Assembly: GCF_013410875.1 (NCBI RefSeq)
Contig: NZ_JACCCU010000001.1
Span: 1,736,001 to 1,800,000, forward strand
Length of the DNA stretch: 64,000 bases
Direction: 5' to 3'
Source: Tunturiibacter empetritectus
Lineage (GTDB): Bacteria > Acidobacteriota > Terriglobia > Terriglobales > Acidobacteriaceae
Shown here: in pieces, positions 1 through 8,762 of the stretch
How positions within the stretch are numbered: position 1 is the stretch's first letter
Layout of the letters: the number at the start of each line of letters is the position of its first letter
The notes under the pieces: model-generated
Database searches by the model: none
What the model was told of the DNA's origin: nothing
Seen by the model: only the letters and a program-made list of their open reading frames with translations
Program-made: the position numbers and the translations under genes

Positions 1-921
1 GCCGCCGCGCCAGATCACAAGCGCGATCGCCGTAGCGCTGAGGAACTCAACGACTGGGTAGTAAACAGCGTAGGCGAAGATGGCGTCGGTCCAAGCTTGC
101 TTATTCTCGGCATTAACTGAGGAGTAGTCGTTAAAGGCGCGGCGCTCGCGGTTGAAGAGCTGCACGATAGACATGCCCGAGACATACTCCTGCGTGAAGG
201 AGTTGATACGCGCGGTAGCGGCGCGCTGACGCCTGTAGCTGTCGCGAACGTGGCGCCGAAAGATCTTGGTGACGTAAAGAATCGCCGGGATGACCGAAAG
301 CGCCAGGAGAGCCAGAGGCCAGCTCATCCGCAGCATAATGAGAACGATGAAGAGAAGTACGAAGATGTCCTCGAAGATGGCGAGCACGCCGGAGGTAAAC
401 ATCTCGTTGAGCGCATCTACATCCGAAGTCACGCGGGTGACAAGCTTGCCGACAGGGTTGTGATCGAAGAAGGAGGGCTGCATGCGTTGCAAGTGACGGA
501 AGATCTGACTGCGAAGGTCGAACATGATCTTTTGGCCAGTCCACTGCATCATGTAAGTCTGCGCAAACTCCAGCACATAAGTGAGAAGCAGCGCACCGAG
601 ATAGAGACAACCGATCTGAGTGATGCCGGTCATGGGCCGCGAGCTGAGATGACGCGCAAGCCAAGAGAGCTTTGCCGGCGGCGTGTCGGTCATGTAGGTG
701 TCGACCGCGACCTTGACCAGATACGGCCCCATGACATCTGTCGAAGCTTTGAAGAAGATGGTGAGTGCGGACAGGCCAGTCTGCAGCTTGTAGGGCCTCA
801 GATAAGTTAGAAGGCGGCGCATGAGGCGCGCATCGTAGGCTTTGCCCGCGACCTCATCGTCCTGCGACGGTTTTTTCGAGGGCTGTTCCTTCGGATCCTT
901 CGGTTTCTGGTCGTCGGCCAT
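1..921 (-). CDS. ABC exporter half-transporter, N-terminal part (partial)
   Basis: Reading leftward from ATG at 921 the frame stays open to the window edge, giving the first 307 residues. About 35 charged, Lys/Asp/Pro-rich residues come first, followed by a type-1 exporter membrane domain with several hydrophobic helices. The intracellular-loop signature FFDHNPVGKLVTRVTSDVD is present; in this family such a loop contacts the ATPase domain. The ATPase domain itself would lie beyond position 1 and is not seen. By family it is a homodimeric or heterodimeric exporter of lipids, drugs or peptides; the substrate cannot be told. A second exporter of the same class lies at 22844-24754. The start is supported by the fold beginning right after the charged leader. 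Confidence 0.88.
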   Translation of the reverse strand, partial: MADDQKPKDPKEQPSKKPSQDDEVAGKAYDARLMRRLLTYLRPYKLQTGLSALTIFFKASTDVMGPYLVKVAVDTYMTDTPPAKLSWLARHLSSRPMTGITQIGCLYLGALLLTYVLEFAQTYMMQWTGQKIMFDLRSQIFRHLQRMQPSFFDHNPVGKLVTRVTSDVDALNEMFTSGVLAIFEDIFVLLFIVLIMLRMSWPLALLALSVIPAILYVTKIFRRHVRDSYRRQRAATARINSFTQEYVSGMSIVQLFNRERRAFNDYSSVNAENKQAWTDAIFAYAVYYPVVEFLSATAIALVIWRGG

Positions 922-978
922 TTGCAGTCTTTATTCTAGATGCTTAAGGCTAGCCGGAGATTCGGAAGTGCAGTTCCA

Positions 979-1761
979 CTAGGGTTTTACGTCGGTTACC
1001 ACCGCACCCAGAACGTTGCCCTGGTTGTTCTGCTGGGCGAAGACCACCACGCGCATGTTGATCAAATTCGCATCTCCTGGCGCGTTGAGGCTGAAATTAA
1101 GTGGCCCGGCGCTCAGGTCTTTCAATGAGCCGATGCGTTGCAGATTCCGCACAACACCGACGTGCTTTAGCCGGCGGCCGCCATTTTCAACGTTGCGAAC
1201 GTCGGTGAAGTCGGCCGGGTCGACAAGAGCAGCGTAGAGTTCGCCGTGCGACAAAGACGCCGAAGACGCTGGCAACGAGACAGAAGCTGAAATCTTTCGG
1301 GCGTCCACCGCGGGACGGGACAGCGACAGGTTCAGCTTGGCCTTCTGCGCAGCGCTCGTGATCGACCGGCGTGCGTGGGTGGAGTCGTTGCCCACGAACT
1401 GGTCGGCTCCGTCGACGATCATCTGCGGTGTGTAGACGCCATCGACGCCGAGGCGGGCACTGTACTGGTTTTGTCGCTCCGTGTACTGGTGCGAGGAGAA
1501 CCGGTCGTGCCAGCCGAGGTTATCCCAGTAGTCGACGTGCTCCCCGAGAACGATGATCTCTACGTTCTGAATGGGCTGATCCTGGTCAAGCTTGGCCAGC
1601 AGCGCATCTGCGGGAGGGCAACTGGAGCAACCCTCCGAAGTGAAGAGTTCCACCAGCACCGGCGTGCGGTTAGACGAAGCAGATTGCGAGAGTGCGGAGA
1701 TCGGCAGGGCAAGGAAGAAGAGCGAAAGGAAATAAGTGAAGAAGGAACGAATCTGCAACAT
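979..1761 (-). CDS. Secreted DUF1223 family protein, thioredoxin-like
   Basis: A 260-residue protein with an N-terminal signal peptide (MLQIRSFFTYFLSLFFLALP, then cleavage near ALSQS). The mature part opens with the DUF1223 hallmark ELFTSEGCSSCPPAD, a Cys-x-x-Cys in a thioredoxin-like fold, so an envelope thiol or redox role is plausible. The family has no established reaction. The frame is open further upstream, but that stretch runs antisense into hemW and the signal peptide fixes ATG 1761 as the start. It is divergent from hemW; about 100 bases between the two starts must hold both promoters. Confidence 0.85.
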   Translation of the reverse strand: MLQIRSFFTYFLSLFFLALPISALSQSASSNRTPVLVELFTSEGCSSCPPADALLAKLDQDQPIQNVEIIVLGEHVDYWDNLGWHDRFSSHQYTERQNQYSARLGVDGVYTPQMIVDGADQFVGNDSTHARRSITSAAQKAKLNLSLSRPAVDARKISASVSLPASSASLSHGELYAALVDPADFTDVRNVENGGRRLKHVGVVRNLQRIGSLKDLSAGPLNFSLNAPGDANLINMRVVVFAQQNNQGNVLGAVVTDVKP

Positions 1762-1860
1762 AGGACGGAACCTCTTTTTTGTTAGAGTCGCCGTAGTTGG
1801 TTTAGTTACGTCGAGAAACGACAGGGCGTGAAACAATTGAGGGAGGGGTATTTTGGACGA

Positions 1861-3087
1861 ATGGCTGGACCTGTCTGTGTCTACATCTCGGTTCCGTTCT
1901 GCAAGGCGAAGTGCACTTTCTGCAACTTTGCTTCCGATGTATTCGGCGCGGAACGAATGCAACCGTATATGGATCGCCTGTGTGGGGAGATTCGCGGAGC
2001 GCATACGGTTGCAGAAAGAATCGAAGCTTCGCTCCCCAGGGCTGTGGACACGATCTACTTCGGCGGAGGGACGCCTAGCCTGCTTTCGGGCCAAGAATTT
2101 AAGAAGATATTTCAGCACCTGCGCAGCGAGTTCGACCTCGACCCAGATGCAGAGATCACTCTGGAGTGCGCTCCCGGCCAGCTCGCGGATGAAACCTTGG
2201 ACGAACTGCTGCAGCAGGGGATGAACCGGATCAGCTTTGGAGTTCAGTCGTTTGTTGACCAGGAGACGGCGGCCGTGGGGAGGCTGCATACCCGCCAGCA
2301 GTGCGACAAAGAGATTGCGAGGGTGACAGCGGCTGGCGTTCGCGAGATCAACGTTGACCTAATCGTCGGGCTGCCGCACCAGACAGCGCAGAGTTGGCAG
2401 TATTCGGTAGAGCAAGCGGTTGCAAGTGGTGCGCCACATATCAGCGTGTATCTACTTGAAGTGGATGATGACTCGCGATTGGGGCGAGAGATGCTGAAGC
2501 AGGGAAGCCGTTATAGTGCGACGGCCGTGCCTGATGAGGACCAATCTGCGGAGTGGTATCAGCAGGCGTGCGACATGCTGCACGAGGCAGGTGTGCAGCA
2601 GTATGAGATCTCGAACTTCGCGCGACCAGGACACCACTCCCGTCACAATCTGAAGTATTGGCAGCGTCAGCCCTACATCGGCTTTGGACTCGATGCTCAC
2701 TCGATGCTCCTCGCTGGTCGGGATGCGGTGAGGTTTGCCAACACGAGCGATCTTGATCGATATCTCGGTCAAGCAGCCGAATCAAACTCGTTTCGGATAT
2801 TTGGCTCGGGAGACCACACGACGCATGCCGAGGTGGATGTTGTCGGGCGCGGCCAGGCCTTTGAGGAGTCACTCTTTCTCGGCTTGCGTTTGAATGAAGG
2901 GGTCGATCTTGACCAGCTGCGGAGACAGTTTGGCGAGGACTTACTGGAAGAAACGATGCCTGCGCTGATGGAGGTCCGCGATGCAGGTCTCCTCGAACTC
3001 TATTCCGACAATATTCGGTTGACCCCACAGGGGCGATTAGCGTCGAACGAAGTCTTCAGCCGTCTGTTGATTCCTACCGCCGCGTAA
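1861..3087 (+). CDS. hemW: HemW-like radical SAM heme chaperone
   Basis: A 408-residue radical SAM protein. Near the N-terminus CKAKCTFC gives the C-x3-C-x2-C cluster motif, with the family's YISVPFC just before it. [11 protein letters not shown] and the C-terminal [20 protein letters not shown] are typical of the HemN/HemW group. The short length and the C-x3-C-x2-C spacing fit HemW, which hands heme to target proteins, rather than true coproporphyrinogen dehydrogenase HemN. I prefer ATG 1861, which has GGAGG about 14 bases upstream. A GTG at 1828 in the same frame would add 11 residues and has only a weak ribosome site. Threonine aldolase follows 35 bases downstream in the same direction. 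Confidence 0.88.
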   Translation: MAGPVCVYISVPFCKAKCTFCNFASDVFGAERMQPYMDRLCGEIRGAHTVAERIEASLPRAVDTIYFGGGTPSLLSGQEFKKIFQHLRSEFDLDPDAEITLECAPGQLADETLDELLQQGMNRISFGVQSFVDQETAAVGRLHTRQQCDKEIARVTAAGVREINVDLIVGLPHQTAQSWQYSVEQAVASGAPHISVYLLEVDDDSRLGREMLKQGSRYSATAVPDEDQSAEWYQQACDMLHEAGVQQYEISNFARPGHHSRHNLKYWQRQPYIGFGLDAHSMLLAGRDAVRFANTSDLDRYLGQAAESNSFRIFGSGDHTTHAEVDVVGRGQAFEESLFLGLRLNEGVDLDQLRRQFGEDLLEETMPALMEVRDAGLLELYSDNIRLTPQGRLASNEVFSRLLIPTAA

Positions 3088-3122
3088 ATAAAGAACAACT
3101 ATCACAGGAGAGAACGAAGACC

Positions 3123-4169
3123 ATGATTGATCTGCGCAGCGACACCGTGACCCGTCCCACTGCAGCCATGCGCGAAGCGATGGCCTCCGCGGAGGTAGGC
3201 GACGATGTCTACAGTGAAGACCCGACCGTCAATCGTCTGGAGAGGGATGCCGCAGAGGTCTTTGGTCGCGAGGCCTCCATCTTCGTGCCAACGGGGACGA
3301 TGGGAAATCAGATTGCAATTCGACTGCACACGCAACACGGGCAGGAGGTCATTTGTGAGGCGCGATCGCATGTGCTGGACTGGGAGATGGCGATGATGTC
3401 CGCATTCTCCGGCTGCCAGGCGCGGACGGTCGCGGCAGAGCGAGGCATTCTTACGTGGGACCACATCAAGCCTGCGATCGGAGCGAAGATCTACTACAGG
3501 GCACAGACTGGCCTTATCACTCTCGAGAACACACACAACATGGCCGGCGGTACAGTGACCCCGTTGAAAATTCTCGAAGAGGTATGGGCAGGCGCACGCG
3601 AAATTGGCTTACCAGTACATCTAGATGGAGCGAGAGTATTCAACGCTGCAACTGCGCTGGGACTCAGCGTTGCGAAGTTGACGAGCGGATTCGACACCGT
3701 GATGTTCTGTCTGTCAAAGGGTTTGGGCGCTCCCGTCGGCTCCATGCTGCTCGGCAGCAAAAAAGCGATTGAATCTGCGCGAGTTTATCGTAAAGCTTTG
3801 GGCGGAGGGATGCGACAGGCGGGGGTCCTCGCTGCTGCAGGGCTCATCGCCTTGCATGACATGCCAAAGCGGTTGCAGGAAGATCACTCAAACGCTCGTC
3901 TTTTGGCAGACGCGGTTGCAGCGGAGCCCAGTAAGGCAGAGACCGACCTGGATAGCGTGCAGACCAACATTGTGATCTTCAAGCTGCGCGGCAAAGACCA
4001 CGCAAACGGTGGGGATGCCGTAGGCTTCGTTGCGGCCTTAAAGCAGAAAGGAGTGTTGGCCAGCGCCATTGGTCCGCACTCTGTACGATTCGTGACGCAC
4101 TACGATGTTGATCGCGCCGCCTGCACCAACGCCGCAGTGATTATCTCTGAGGAGTTGCGGGCGCTCTAG
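3123..4169 (+). CDS. ltaE: Low-specificity L-threonine aldolase (PLP-dependent)
   Basis: A 348-residue fold-type I PLP enzyme. It opens with the family signature [13 protein letters not shown] and contains [16 protein letters not shown] and [12 protein letters not shown]. The PLP-binding lysine is at about residue 199 in [13 protein letters not shown]. By family it cleaves L-threonine or allo-threonine to glycine and acetaldehyde in the cytoplasm. The length is normal (about 340-350). An AGGAGAG ribosome site sits just before ATG 3123. It lies 35 bases after hemW and may be co-transcribed with it, though the two have no obvious metabolic link. The next gene converges from the other strand. 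Confidence 0.92.
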   Translation: MIDLRSDTVTRPTAAMREAMASAEVGDDVYSEDPTVNRLERDAAEVFGREASIFVPTGTMGNQIAIRLHTQHGQEVICEARSHVLDWEMAMMSAFSGCQARTVAAERGILTWDHIKPAIGAKIYYRAQTGLITLENTHNMAGGTVTPLKILEEVWAGAREIGLPVHLDGARVFNAATALGLSVAKLTSGFDTVMFCLSKGLGAPVGSMLLGSKKAIESARVYRKALGGGMRQAGVLAAAGLIALHDMPKRLQEDHSNARLLADAVAAEPSKAETDLDSVQTNIVIFKLRGKDHANGGDAVGFVAALKQKGVLASAIGPHSVRFVTHYDVDRAACTNAAVIISEELRAL

Positions 4170-4196
4170 CGGCGAACCCGGCTTTGCTTCGCAGCT

Positions 4197-5996
4197 TTAG
4201 TCTCCGCCGGCATTGATGGTGGGATTGGTCGCGAGGAAGACGCTCACCTGGGTGCCGTGCGATGCATCGCTTGTGTCGCTGGTAACCGAAATAATCCCCC
4301 CGTGTTTATTGATGATTCCACGGCTCACCCAAAGGCCGAGGCCAGTGCCATGCTCTCCTTTGGTCGTGAAAAAGGGTTGAAACAGGTGTGGCTGCACATC
4401 GTCTGGAATGCCCTCGCCATTATCGGCGATCGTTACCGTTGCTCCTGCCTGCTGCTTCTGGCCGTTTGCTTCGACGCTTGCGCTCCGTGGCGCGACGCTG
4501 ACCTTCACCTTACCGCCAACGCCCGCTGCTTCGGCTGCATTGGTGATGAGGTTCGTGAAGACTTGGCGCAGTTCTGCAGGAAAGGCACAGACTTTGATCG
4601 GTTCAGGCATCTCGGTTGTAATCGTGACACCGAGATCACTCAGCCGCCTTTCCATCAGGAGAAGAATCTCCTCGAGCATCTCTTTAAGATCGACGACCAC
4701 AGGAGCCTTCGATTCGCGATACAGCCCAAGCATGGCGCGGCTGATCTGCGTGACTCGCGTCAACTCCTGTTCGGCCATGTCCATGAAGTGGACAGACTCT
4801 TCCGGAGACGCTCCATTGCGCATTAGGTAAAGCAGATTCGACACAGAATCTAGCGGATTGTGAATTTCGTGCGCGATAGTGGCAGCAAGACGACCTGCAA
4901 CCGCCAACTTCTCATTCGCGATCAAAGCCTCTTGTGTCTTGCGTTCCTTCGTGATGTCGCGAAAGACAAGAACGATACCGATCGTGTTGCCGACCTTATC
5001 GCGGATCGGCGCGCCGCTGTCGGAGATATCGAGTTCAGTGCCATCCTTGCGCAGAAGAATCGTGTGATGGTTTGCCATGCCCACGATCTTGTCCAGCCGC
5101 CTCACCTTTGCGACTGGCGTCTCCACCGGTTGACGCGTAGTCTCGTCGACGATGCGGAAGATCTCTTCAAGTTGTCGTCCATTGGCTTCAGACTGGCTCC
5201 AGCCCGTCAACTCCCTGGCCACGGGATTCATCATCTGGATGCGGCCTCCGGCGTCGCACGTGATGACGCCATCGCCGATCGATTCGAGCGTGGTCCGAAG
5301 TTGCTGCTCCGATTGGTAGAGCTCTTCCGCGCGGCGGCTAAGAATATCGAGCGACCCTCGATAGGCCGCGGAGACGGCATGGAGACGGCTTCGCGTAAAC
5401 AGGCCAATAAACACTCCCATGCCAAGGGCCAGCGCGAGCAACACTAGCAGCAGGCTATGAACCTGGCGATGCCAGAGGGCGATGCGCCGGGCGCGGCTGG
5501 CCTCAGCCTTCTGGATAATATCGGTCAGGTCGTGGCGAACGTTATCCATCAACACCTTGCCGTGAAGGTTCAGATCCACGTCGTTCGTCTGTCCCCCTCC
5601 GCGAACGGTCGCAATAACGGGAAGGGCAAACGCATCCTGCCACGTCTGGTGTTCGTCTCGGAGATCCGCAATGTCGTGCTTCTGGTCCGCGTCCGCGCCT
5701 GCCATGTTGTCGAGGGTCTGAATCTCGGTCTGCAGGTGGGACTCAGCCTCGTAAAACGGCTGCAAAAATCTTGTGTCGCCGGTAGTTTCATATCCGCGCA
5801 GACCCGATTCCTCATCGACAACCAGCTTCGAGAGAAGGGTGGCCTGGGAGATTCTGGCATCAGATTCCTGGATCAAATTCACGGTGACATTCGATCCCCT
5901 GATCTGAACGTAGAGCGCACCGGCGACCAACAGCAACGCCACCACAGGCAATACGAACACCTGCCTTAAAATGTTATTGAACTGACTTAGATTCAC
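4197..5996 (-). CDS. Membrane sensor histidine kinase, CHASE3-PAS-HisKA-HATPase
   Basis: A 599-residue hybrid-free sensor kinase. Helices at about 13-33 and 182-205 bracket a CHASE3-type extracytoplasmic domain (the SGLRGYETTGD motif is typical). A PAS domain follows at about 230-355 with MNPVARELTGWS. The HisKA phospho-acceptor is in ATIAHEIHNPLDS at about residue 375. The HATPase domain has NLITNAAEA (N box), DNGEGIP (G1) and GTGLGLW (G2). The signal and target are unknown. The single-domain response regulator at 6034-6402 lies 37 bases upstream in the same direction and is the obvious candidate partner; it lacks an output domain, so the pair probably acts through protein contacts or a phosphorelay. 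Confidence 0.9.
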   Translation of the reverse strand: MNLSQFNNILRQVFVLPVVALLLVAGALYVQIRGSNVTVNLIQESDARISQATLLSKLVVDEESGLRGYETTGDTRFLQPFYEAESHLQTEIQTLDNMAGADADQKHDIADLRDEHQTWQDAFALPVIATVRGGGQTNDVDLNLHGKVLMDNVRHDLTDIIQKAEASRARRIALWHRQVHSLLLVLLALALGMGVFIGLFTRSRLHAVSAAYRGSLDILSRRAEELYQSEQQLRTTLESIGDGVITCDAGGRIQMMNPVARELTGWSQSEANGRQLEEIFRIVDETTRQPVETPVAKVRRLDKIVGMANHHTILLRKDGTELDISDSGAPIRDKVGNTIGIVLVFRDITKERKTQEALIANEKLAVAGRLAATIAHEIHNPLDSVSNLLYLMRNGASPEESVHFMDMAEQELTRVTQISRAMLGLYRESKAPVVVDLKEMLEEILLLMERRLSDLGVTITTEMPEPIKVCAFPAELRQVFTNLITNAAEAAGVGGKVKVSVAPRSASVEANGQKQQAGATVTIADNGEGIPDDVQPHLFQPFFTTKGEHGTGLGLWVSRGIINKHGGIISVTSDTSDASHGTQVSVFLATNPTINAGGD

Positions 5997-6033
5997 AGTC
6001 CTCTCAATCTCGTACTTTGCTTTGAGGGGTGGG

Positions 6034-6402
6034 TCAACTGACTGGTTGCAGCAGGCTGCCTAGTTTTTCCAGAAGAACCGGCGCGCCCTCTCCCTTGGTC
6101 ATATACAGATCAACAACAGCAGTCACCTCGGGAGCCAGCCCAATATAAGCCGAGAGCAGAAGGATAGGGACCTGGGGCTTGACCCGACGCATTTGGAGAG
6201 CGATCTCGCCCCCGTGCATGCCCGGCATCGAATAGTCCAGCACAACCGCCTCCACTGGCTCAGCAGAGAAGATAGCGAGCCCAGTCGGTCCATCAGAGGC
6301 GGTCAGCACTCGATATCCAGCCCGTTCCAGCAAAATCTTCCGAACCTCGAGCCCGATTCGTTCGTCATCCACGCAAAGGACGAGATTGGAGTTCCGTTTC
6401 AT
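6034..6402 (-). CDS. Single-domain response regulator
   Basis: A receiver domain of about 122 residues and nothing else. The acidic pair is in LCVDDERIGLEV, the phospho-acceptor Asp is in AVVLDYSMPGMHGGE, and LLSAYI gives the conserved Ser/Thr. The usual K+T motif region reads DLYMTKGEGAP, so the conserved lysine is present. Upstream ATGs at 6462 and a longer start near 6498 are in frame, but those residues match no domain and cover palindromic DNA, so ATG 6402 is preferred; its ribosome site is weak and the start is uncertain. It precedes the CHASE3 kinase gene and is divergent from phoB. Confidence 0.8.
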   Translation of the reverse strand: MKRNSNLVLCVDDERIGLEVRKILLERAGYRVLTASDGPTGLAIFSAEPVEAVVLDYSMPGMHGGEIALQMRRVKPQVPILLLSAYIGLAPEVTAVVDLYMTKGEGAPVLLEKLGSLLQPVS

Positions 6403-6427
6403 GGAGTTCAGATCATCTACAACTTGT

Positions 6428-6458
6428 AGAGTTACTCTAGAGTATACGAACGTACTCT
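6428..6458. promoter_or_regulatory. Overlapping AGAGT/ACTCT palindromes
   Basis: AGAGT-T-ACTCT (6428-6438) is followed, sharing ACTCT, by ACTCTAGAGT (6434-6443) and by AGAGTA-8 bases-TACTCT (6439-6458). Three overlapping inverted copies of one half-site upstream of the response regulator's likely start resemble an operator for a dimeric regulator. The regulator is unknown. Confidence 0.4.
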
Positions 6459-6490
6459 TCATACGGTTTACTGTGGATGATTCATCGTAC

Positions 6491-6521
6491 GTTAGCAATC
6501 CCCCGTCCGGGGTGCGCTAAC
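6491..6521. promoter_or_regulatory. Hairpin/dyad between the response regulator and phoB
   Basis: GTTAGC at 6491 pairs with GCTAAC ending at 6521, and an inner CCCC/GGGG pairs around a four-base loop. No T-run follows, so it is more likely an operator or leader structure than a terminator. It lies 40 bases before the phoB start. Confidence 0.35.
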
Positions 6522-6561
6522 CTGACGTTAATCAAGTCGCGATTTGACAGGGGTTTACGAA

Positions 6562-7266
6562 GTGAGTCAGACGATTTTTGTTTTGGAAGACGATGCGGAT
6601 ATCTCCCGCTTGGTGCAGTACCACCTGGAGAGCGCAGGTTTTACAGTTCGCCCATATCTCGCTATCAATCAGATACTTGCCGATGCTGAACGGCAGCCGC
6701 CCGCGCTTTTCCTCCTGGATATTATGGTGCCTGGCGGCGACGGCCTCGACCTGTGCCGGCGGCTTCGTCAGAATCCTACCCTCAGCGTGGTTCCGATCAT
6801 CTTCCTCACCGCCCGTGCAGCTGAGAACGACCGCGTCCACGGCTTGGAGATGGGTGCCGATGACTACATCACCAAGCCCTTCGCCACCCGTGAGCTCGTA
6901 GCCAGAGTTAAGGCAGTACTAAGGCGCTTCGAGCGGCCAAGCTCGCCCTCGGTGCTGAAGTTCGAGAACGTAGAGATCGACGCCAGTGCCATGCAGCTTC
7001 GCGTGAACGGCGAACTGGTAACGACGACGGCGACAGAGTTCCGGCTTCTGGACTATCTCGCCCGGCATCCTGGACGCGTCTTCAGCCGCGATCATCTCTT
7101 GGATGCAGTTTGGGGCGATGCCCGCTTTGTCACGCCGCGCTCCGTCGACGTGTATGTCCGGCGTATTCGCGAAAAGATCGAGGCTGACGCCGAGACGCCG
7201 CGCTATCTTAAGACCATGCGCGGTGCAGGCTATCGGTTCGAGATTCCGAAGGCGGCACAGGCCTAG
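6562..7266 (+). CDS. phoB: PhoB-type OmpR-family response regulator
   Basis: A 234-residue regulator: receiver domain at about 1-120 (acidic pair in FVLEDDADIS, phospho-Asp in LFLLDIMVPGGDG, Lys in DDYITKPF) and an OmpR/PhoB winged-helix DNA-binding domain at about 130-228 (TATEFRLLDYLARHPGRVFS and RSVDVYVRRIREKI). By family, phosphorylated PhoB activates pst and other phosphate-starvation genes at Pho boxes. The GTG start at 6562 has AGGGG seven to eight bases upstream; a TTG at 6544 is in frame but lacks one. phoR follows after 15 bases and the pst operon after that, so the assignment is firm from context. Confidence 0.92.
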   Translation: MSQTIFVLEDDADISRLVQYHLESAGFTVRPYLAINQILADAERQPPALFLLDIMVPGGDGLDLCRRLRQNPTLSVVPIIFLTARAAENDRVHGLEMGADDYITKPFATRELVARVKAVLRRFERPSSPSVLKFENVEIDASAMQLRVNGELVTTTATEFRLLDYLARHPGRVFSRDHLLDAVWGDARFVTPRSVDVYVRRIREKIEADAETPRYLKTMRGAGYRFEIPKAAQA

Positions 7267-7281
7267 GCGAGGGGGCAACTC

Positions 7282-8652
7282 GTGAGGCGCAGCTTCTTTC
7301 TTTCGGTATTCTTCCGCATCGCGATCGCATCGGTACTCTGTGCGCTGGTCGGGCTCTCCTCGCTCCCGTACCGATGGATCATCGCTGGCCTGCTCGTAAT
7401 CGCATGGGCCGGCATCAGCGCGTTTTTTCTGGCGCGTTCAGTTCGGCAGGACGTCACACTTTTACAAAACTCGGCCGCGGCCGTTCCTGAACGCCAGGTC
7501 GGGGAGATCAATCCCACCTTCACCGACTTCGATGGACTGGCACGTGCCATCTCCGTCGCCTCCGATCACGTCAACCGCTCGCTGAGCGACGCCTCGGAGA
7601 GTCGCCACGAGCTTGAAGCGATGATCGACAGTATGCAGGATGCCGTTGTGGCCGTCGATCCCGCCGGCCGCATCCAGTGGACCAATCAGCGGATGCAGAA
7701 GCTGATTCCAGGCGCCTCGTTCAGTAGTGCCATCCGCGTCGGCCATGCGCTAGTCCAGACTATCCGAGACCCGGAGATTCTGGACTGTGTTCGGACCGCA
7801 CTCGAACAGAGAGTCGTGAGCGATGGCCGATCGACCTCACTTCTGCCTGGGCGTATCTTTGAAGTCAACGTCTCTCCGATGCCCGGTGGCGGAGCCGTGG
7901 CCGTTCTCCACGACATCACACGCATCGAACAAGTTGAACGAACCCAGCGCGACTTCGTAGCCAACGTCTCGCATGAGCTGCGTACTCCGCTTACCTCGAT
8001 CACCGGTTACGTTGAAACTCTGCTCGACCATGAGGCATCGCTCAGTCAACCTGCGCGAGAATTTCTGAGTATCATCCTGAAGAACGCAACTCGCATGAAC
8101 CGCCTGACCGAAGATCTCCTGGTCATGGCGCGAGTCGAATCGTCCGAACAGGAGTTGCACCCGGCTCCCATCCCAGCCGACATTCTGGTACGCGACGCCG
8201 TGCAGGCGATGAGCGGCCTCGTACAGGACACCGAATCCATCCTCGAAATCGGTGACATTTCCACTGCCGAGGTCTTCGCTGACACTGACGCCATCCTCCA
8301 GGTGCTCAGCAATCTCATTGAGAATGGCATCAAGTACGGGCAGGCCAGGAACGCGCCCGTCTCCAAGGTGGTCGTCTCGTCCCGGGATGTGTGGGATCCG
8401 ATTGAAGCCGTCGAGTTCAGTGTTCGCGATTTTGGCCCCGGAATTGCTTCAGAACATCTCGGCCGCATCTTCGAGCGCTTCTACCGGGTCGATAAAGCGC
8501 GCTCACGGGAGTCGGGAGGCACCGGGCTGGGACTCGCGATCGCACGACATATGGTGCAGACGCACGGCGGATCGATTCGTGCAGAAAGCGAGCTAAACGC
8601 CGGCAGCAACTTTATCTTCACACTCCCCAAGGCTCAGAACTTGGTGGAATAA
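7282..8652 (+). CDS. phoR: PhoR-type sensor histidine kinase
   Basis: A 456-residue kinase with two N-terminal membrane helices (about 8-50), a short linker, a PAS domain (about 110-220, AVVAVDPAGRIQWTNQRM), HisKA with the phospho-histidine in FVANVSHELRTPLTSITGY at about residue 231, and a HATPase domain with NLIENGIKYG, DFGPGIA and GGTGLGLAI. There is no large periplasmic domain, as is usual for PhoR, which senses phosphate through the Pst-PhoU complex. Start is GTG 7282 after GAGGGGG. It is co-directional with phoB upstream and pstS downstream. Confidence 0.92.
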   Translation: MRRSFFLSVFFRIAIASVLCALVGLSSLPYRWIIAGLLVIAWAGISAFFLARSVRQDVTLLQNSAAAVPERQVGEINPTFTDFDGLARAISVASDHVNRSLSDASESRHELEAMIDSMQDAVVAVDPAGRIQWTNQRMQKLIPGASFSSAIRVGHALVQTIRDPEILDCVRTALEQRVVSDGRSTSLLPGRIFEVNVSPMPGGGAVAVLHDITRIEQVERTQRDFVANVSHELRTPLTSITGYVETLLDHEASLSQPAREFLSIILKNATRMNRLTEDLLVMARVESSEQELHPAPIPADILVRDAVQAMSGLVQDTESILEIGDISTAEVFADTDAILQVLSNLIENGIKYGQARNAPVSKVVVSSRDVWDPIEAVEFSVRDFGPGIASEHLGRIFERFYRVDKARSRESGGTGLGLAIARHMVQTHGGSIRAESELNAGSNFIFTLPKAQNLVE

Positions 8653-8669
8653 TGCCGTTTTCACTACGA

Positions 8670-8687
8670 TGTAACCTCTCCGTAACA
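8670..8687 (+). promoter_or_regulatory. Pho-box-like direct repeat before pstS
   Basis: TGTAACC (8670-8676) and CGTAACA (8681-8687) are two 7-base direct repeats separated by four bases (TCTC). The 7-4-7 spacing is that of PhoB half-sites. A third degenerate copy, CGCCTCA, follows at 8692-8698 in the same 11-base phase. It lies about 75-95 bases before the pstS start and just after phoR. PhoB binding is inferred. Confidence 0.55.
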
Positions 8688-8762
8688 ATTCCGCCTCACA
8701 CTCAATATTGAGATGTATTGACTGATTGATTTGGATCGATGCATTTAATCCTAGGGGGACGA

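Noticed and set aside
1762..2289. Upstream extension of the DUF1223 frame
   Set aside because: The extension lies antisense to hemW and precedes a perfect signal peptide at 1761.
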